Shown: positions 63,973 through 64,000 of the stretch, piece after piece
Numbering within the stretch: the stretch's first letter is position 1
Layout of the letters: the number at the start of each line of letters is the position of its first letter
NCBI RefSeq assembly: GCF_041154505.1
Contig: NZ_AP028672.1
Span: 5,372,501 to 5,436,500, forward strand
Length of the DNA: 64,000 nt
Source: Acidovorax sp. A79
GTDB lineage: Bacteria > Pseudomonadota > Gammaproteobacteria > Burkholderiales > Burkholderiaceae_C
Direction: 5' to 3'
The notes under the pieces: model-generated
What the model was told of the DNA's origin: nothing
The model's database searches: none
The model's input: the letters and a program-made list of their open reading frames with translations, nothing else
Made by a program: the position numbers and the translations under genes

Positions 63973-64000
63973 ATGGCCGAGCCCTTGTGGCTAGCATGAA

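Overview
This 64 kb window is chromosomal DNA from a high-GC betaproteobacterium, most likely an Acidovorax-like member of the Comamonadaceae. That placement is inferred from codon and GC character, from the gene families (Bug-type tricarboxylate receptors, Sui1/DUF2721 pair, DUF6172, DUF3820) and from a short dispersed repeat of a kind I associate with this family. No rRNA, tRNA, CRISPR array, prophage or intact insertion sequence is visible.

Layout. 1-9.7 kb: the end of a TonB-dependent receptor and a PepSY membrane protein, then a cobalamin-assembly cluster (cbiB, threonine-phosphate decarboxylase, cobQ, cobT). A HipA-like kinase/DUF3037 gene pair is embedded in it by overlapping reading frames, and a methyltransferase faces cobT. 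9.8-10.9 kb: a membrane diguanylate cyclase. 11-17.1 kb: a spermidine/putrescine-type ABC importer with a GntR regulator and an Asp/Glu/hydantoin-racemase-family enzyme, preceded by GntR-like operator motifs. 17.2-24.4 kb: a decayed Doc toxin, a lysR-nth pair diverging from an amidase/Bug-receptor unit, an aminotransferase, slyX and a TetR regulator. 24.4-28.9 kb: a 2,4-dienoyl-CoA reductase-like flavoenzyme behind a striking TetR-type operator, a DEDDy exonuclease and a CYTH-CHAD protein. 29-32.5 kb: a chemoreceptor, a small unknown protein and a PAS-GGDEF protein. 32.5-36.3 kb: small conserved genes and a DEAD-box helicase. 36.4-38.2 kb: a nitric-oxide response group (group III truncated haemoglobin, ScdA/RIC repair protein, NsrR). 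38.2-42 kb: AraC regulator with a periplasmic molybdenum hydroxylase (IorAB type). 42-49.8 kb: ScsD-like thioredoxin, serB, a frameshifted serine hydrolase, a carotenoid oxygenase and DNA polymerase II. 49.9-56.9 kb: a second Bug receptor, a CbiM-like permease, mfd and ispDF. 56.9-64 kb: a LacI regulator and an unassigned catabolic-looking cluster (nitroreductase-like protein, acyl-CoA ligase, two Crp/Fnr regulators, amidohydrolase, flavodoxin-fold oxidoreductase).

Points that stand out: (1) seven copies of one short palindromic repeat, one of which lies inside cbiB and appears to encode a transmembrane segment, while three others supply the stop codons of neighbouring genes; (2) the HipA-like/DUF3037 pair inside the cobalamin genes; (3) a TetR operator made of three TTCTAG units at exact 13-bp spacing; (4) a racemase-family enzyme that has lost its second catalytic cysteine; (5) an IspD with an Ala/Pro-rich insertion of about 32 residues in its nucleotide-binding loop; (6) one frameshifted and one nonsense-mutated gene.
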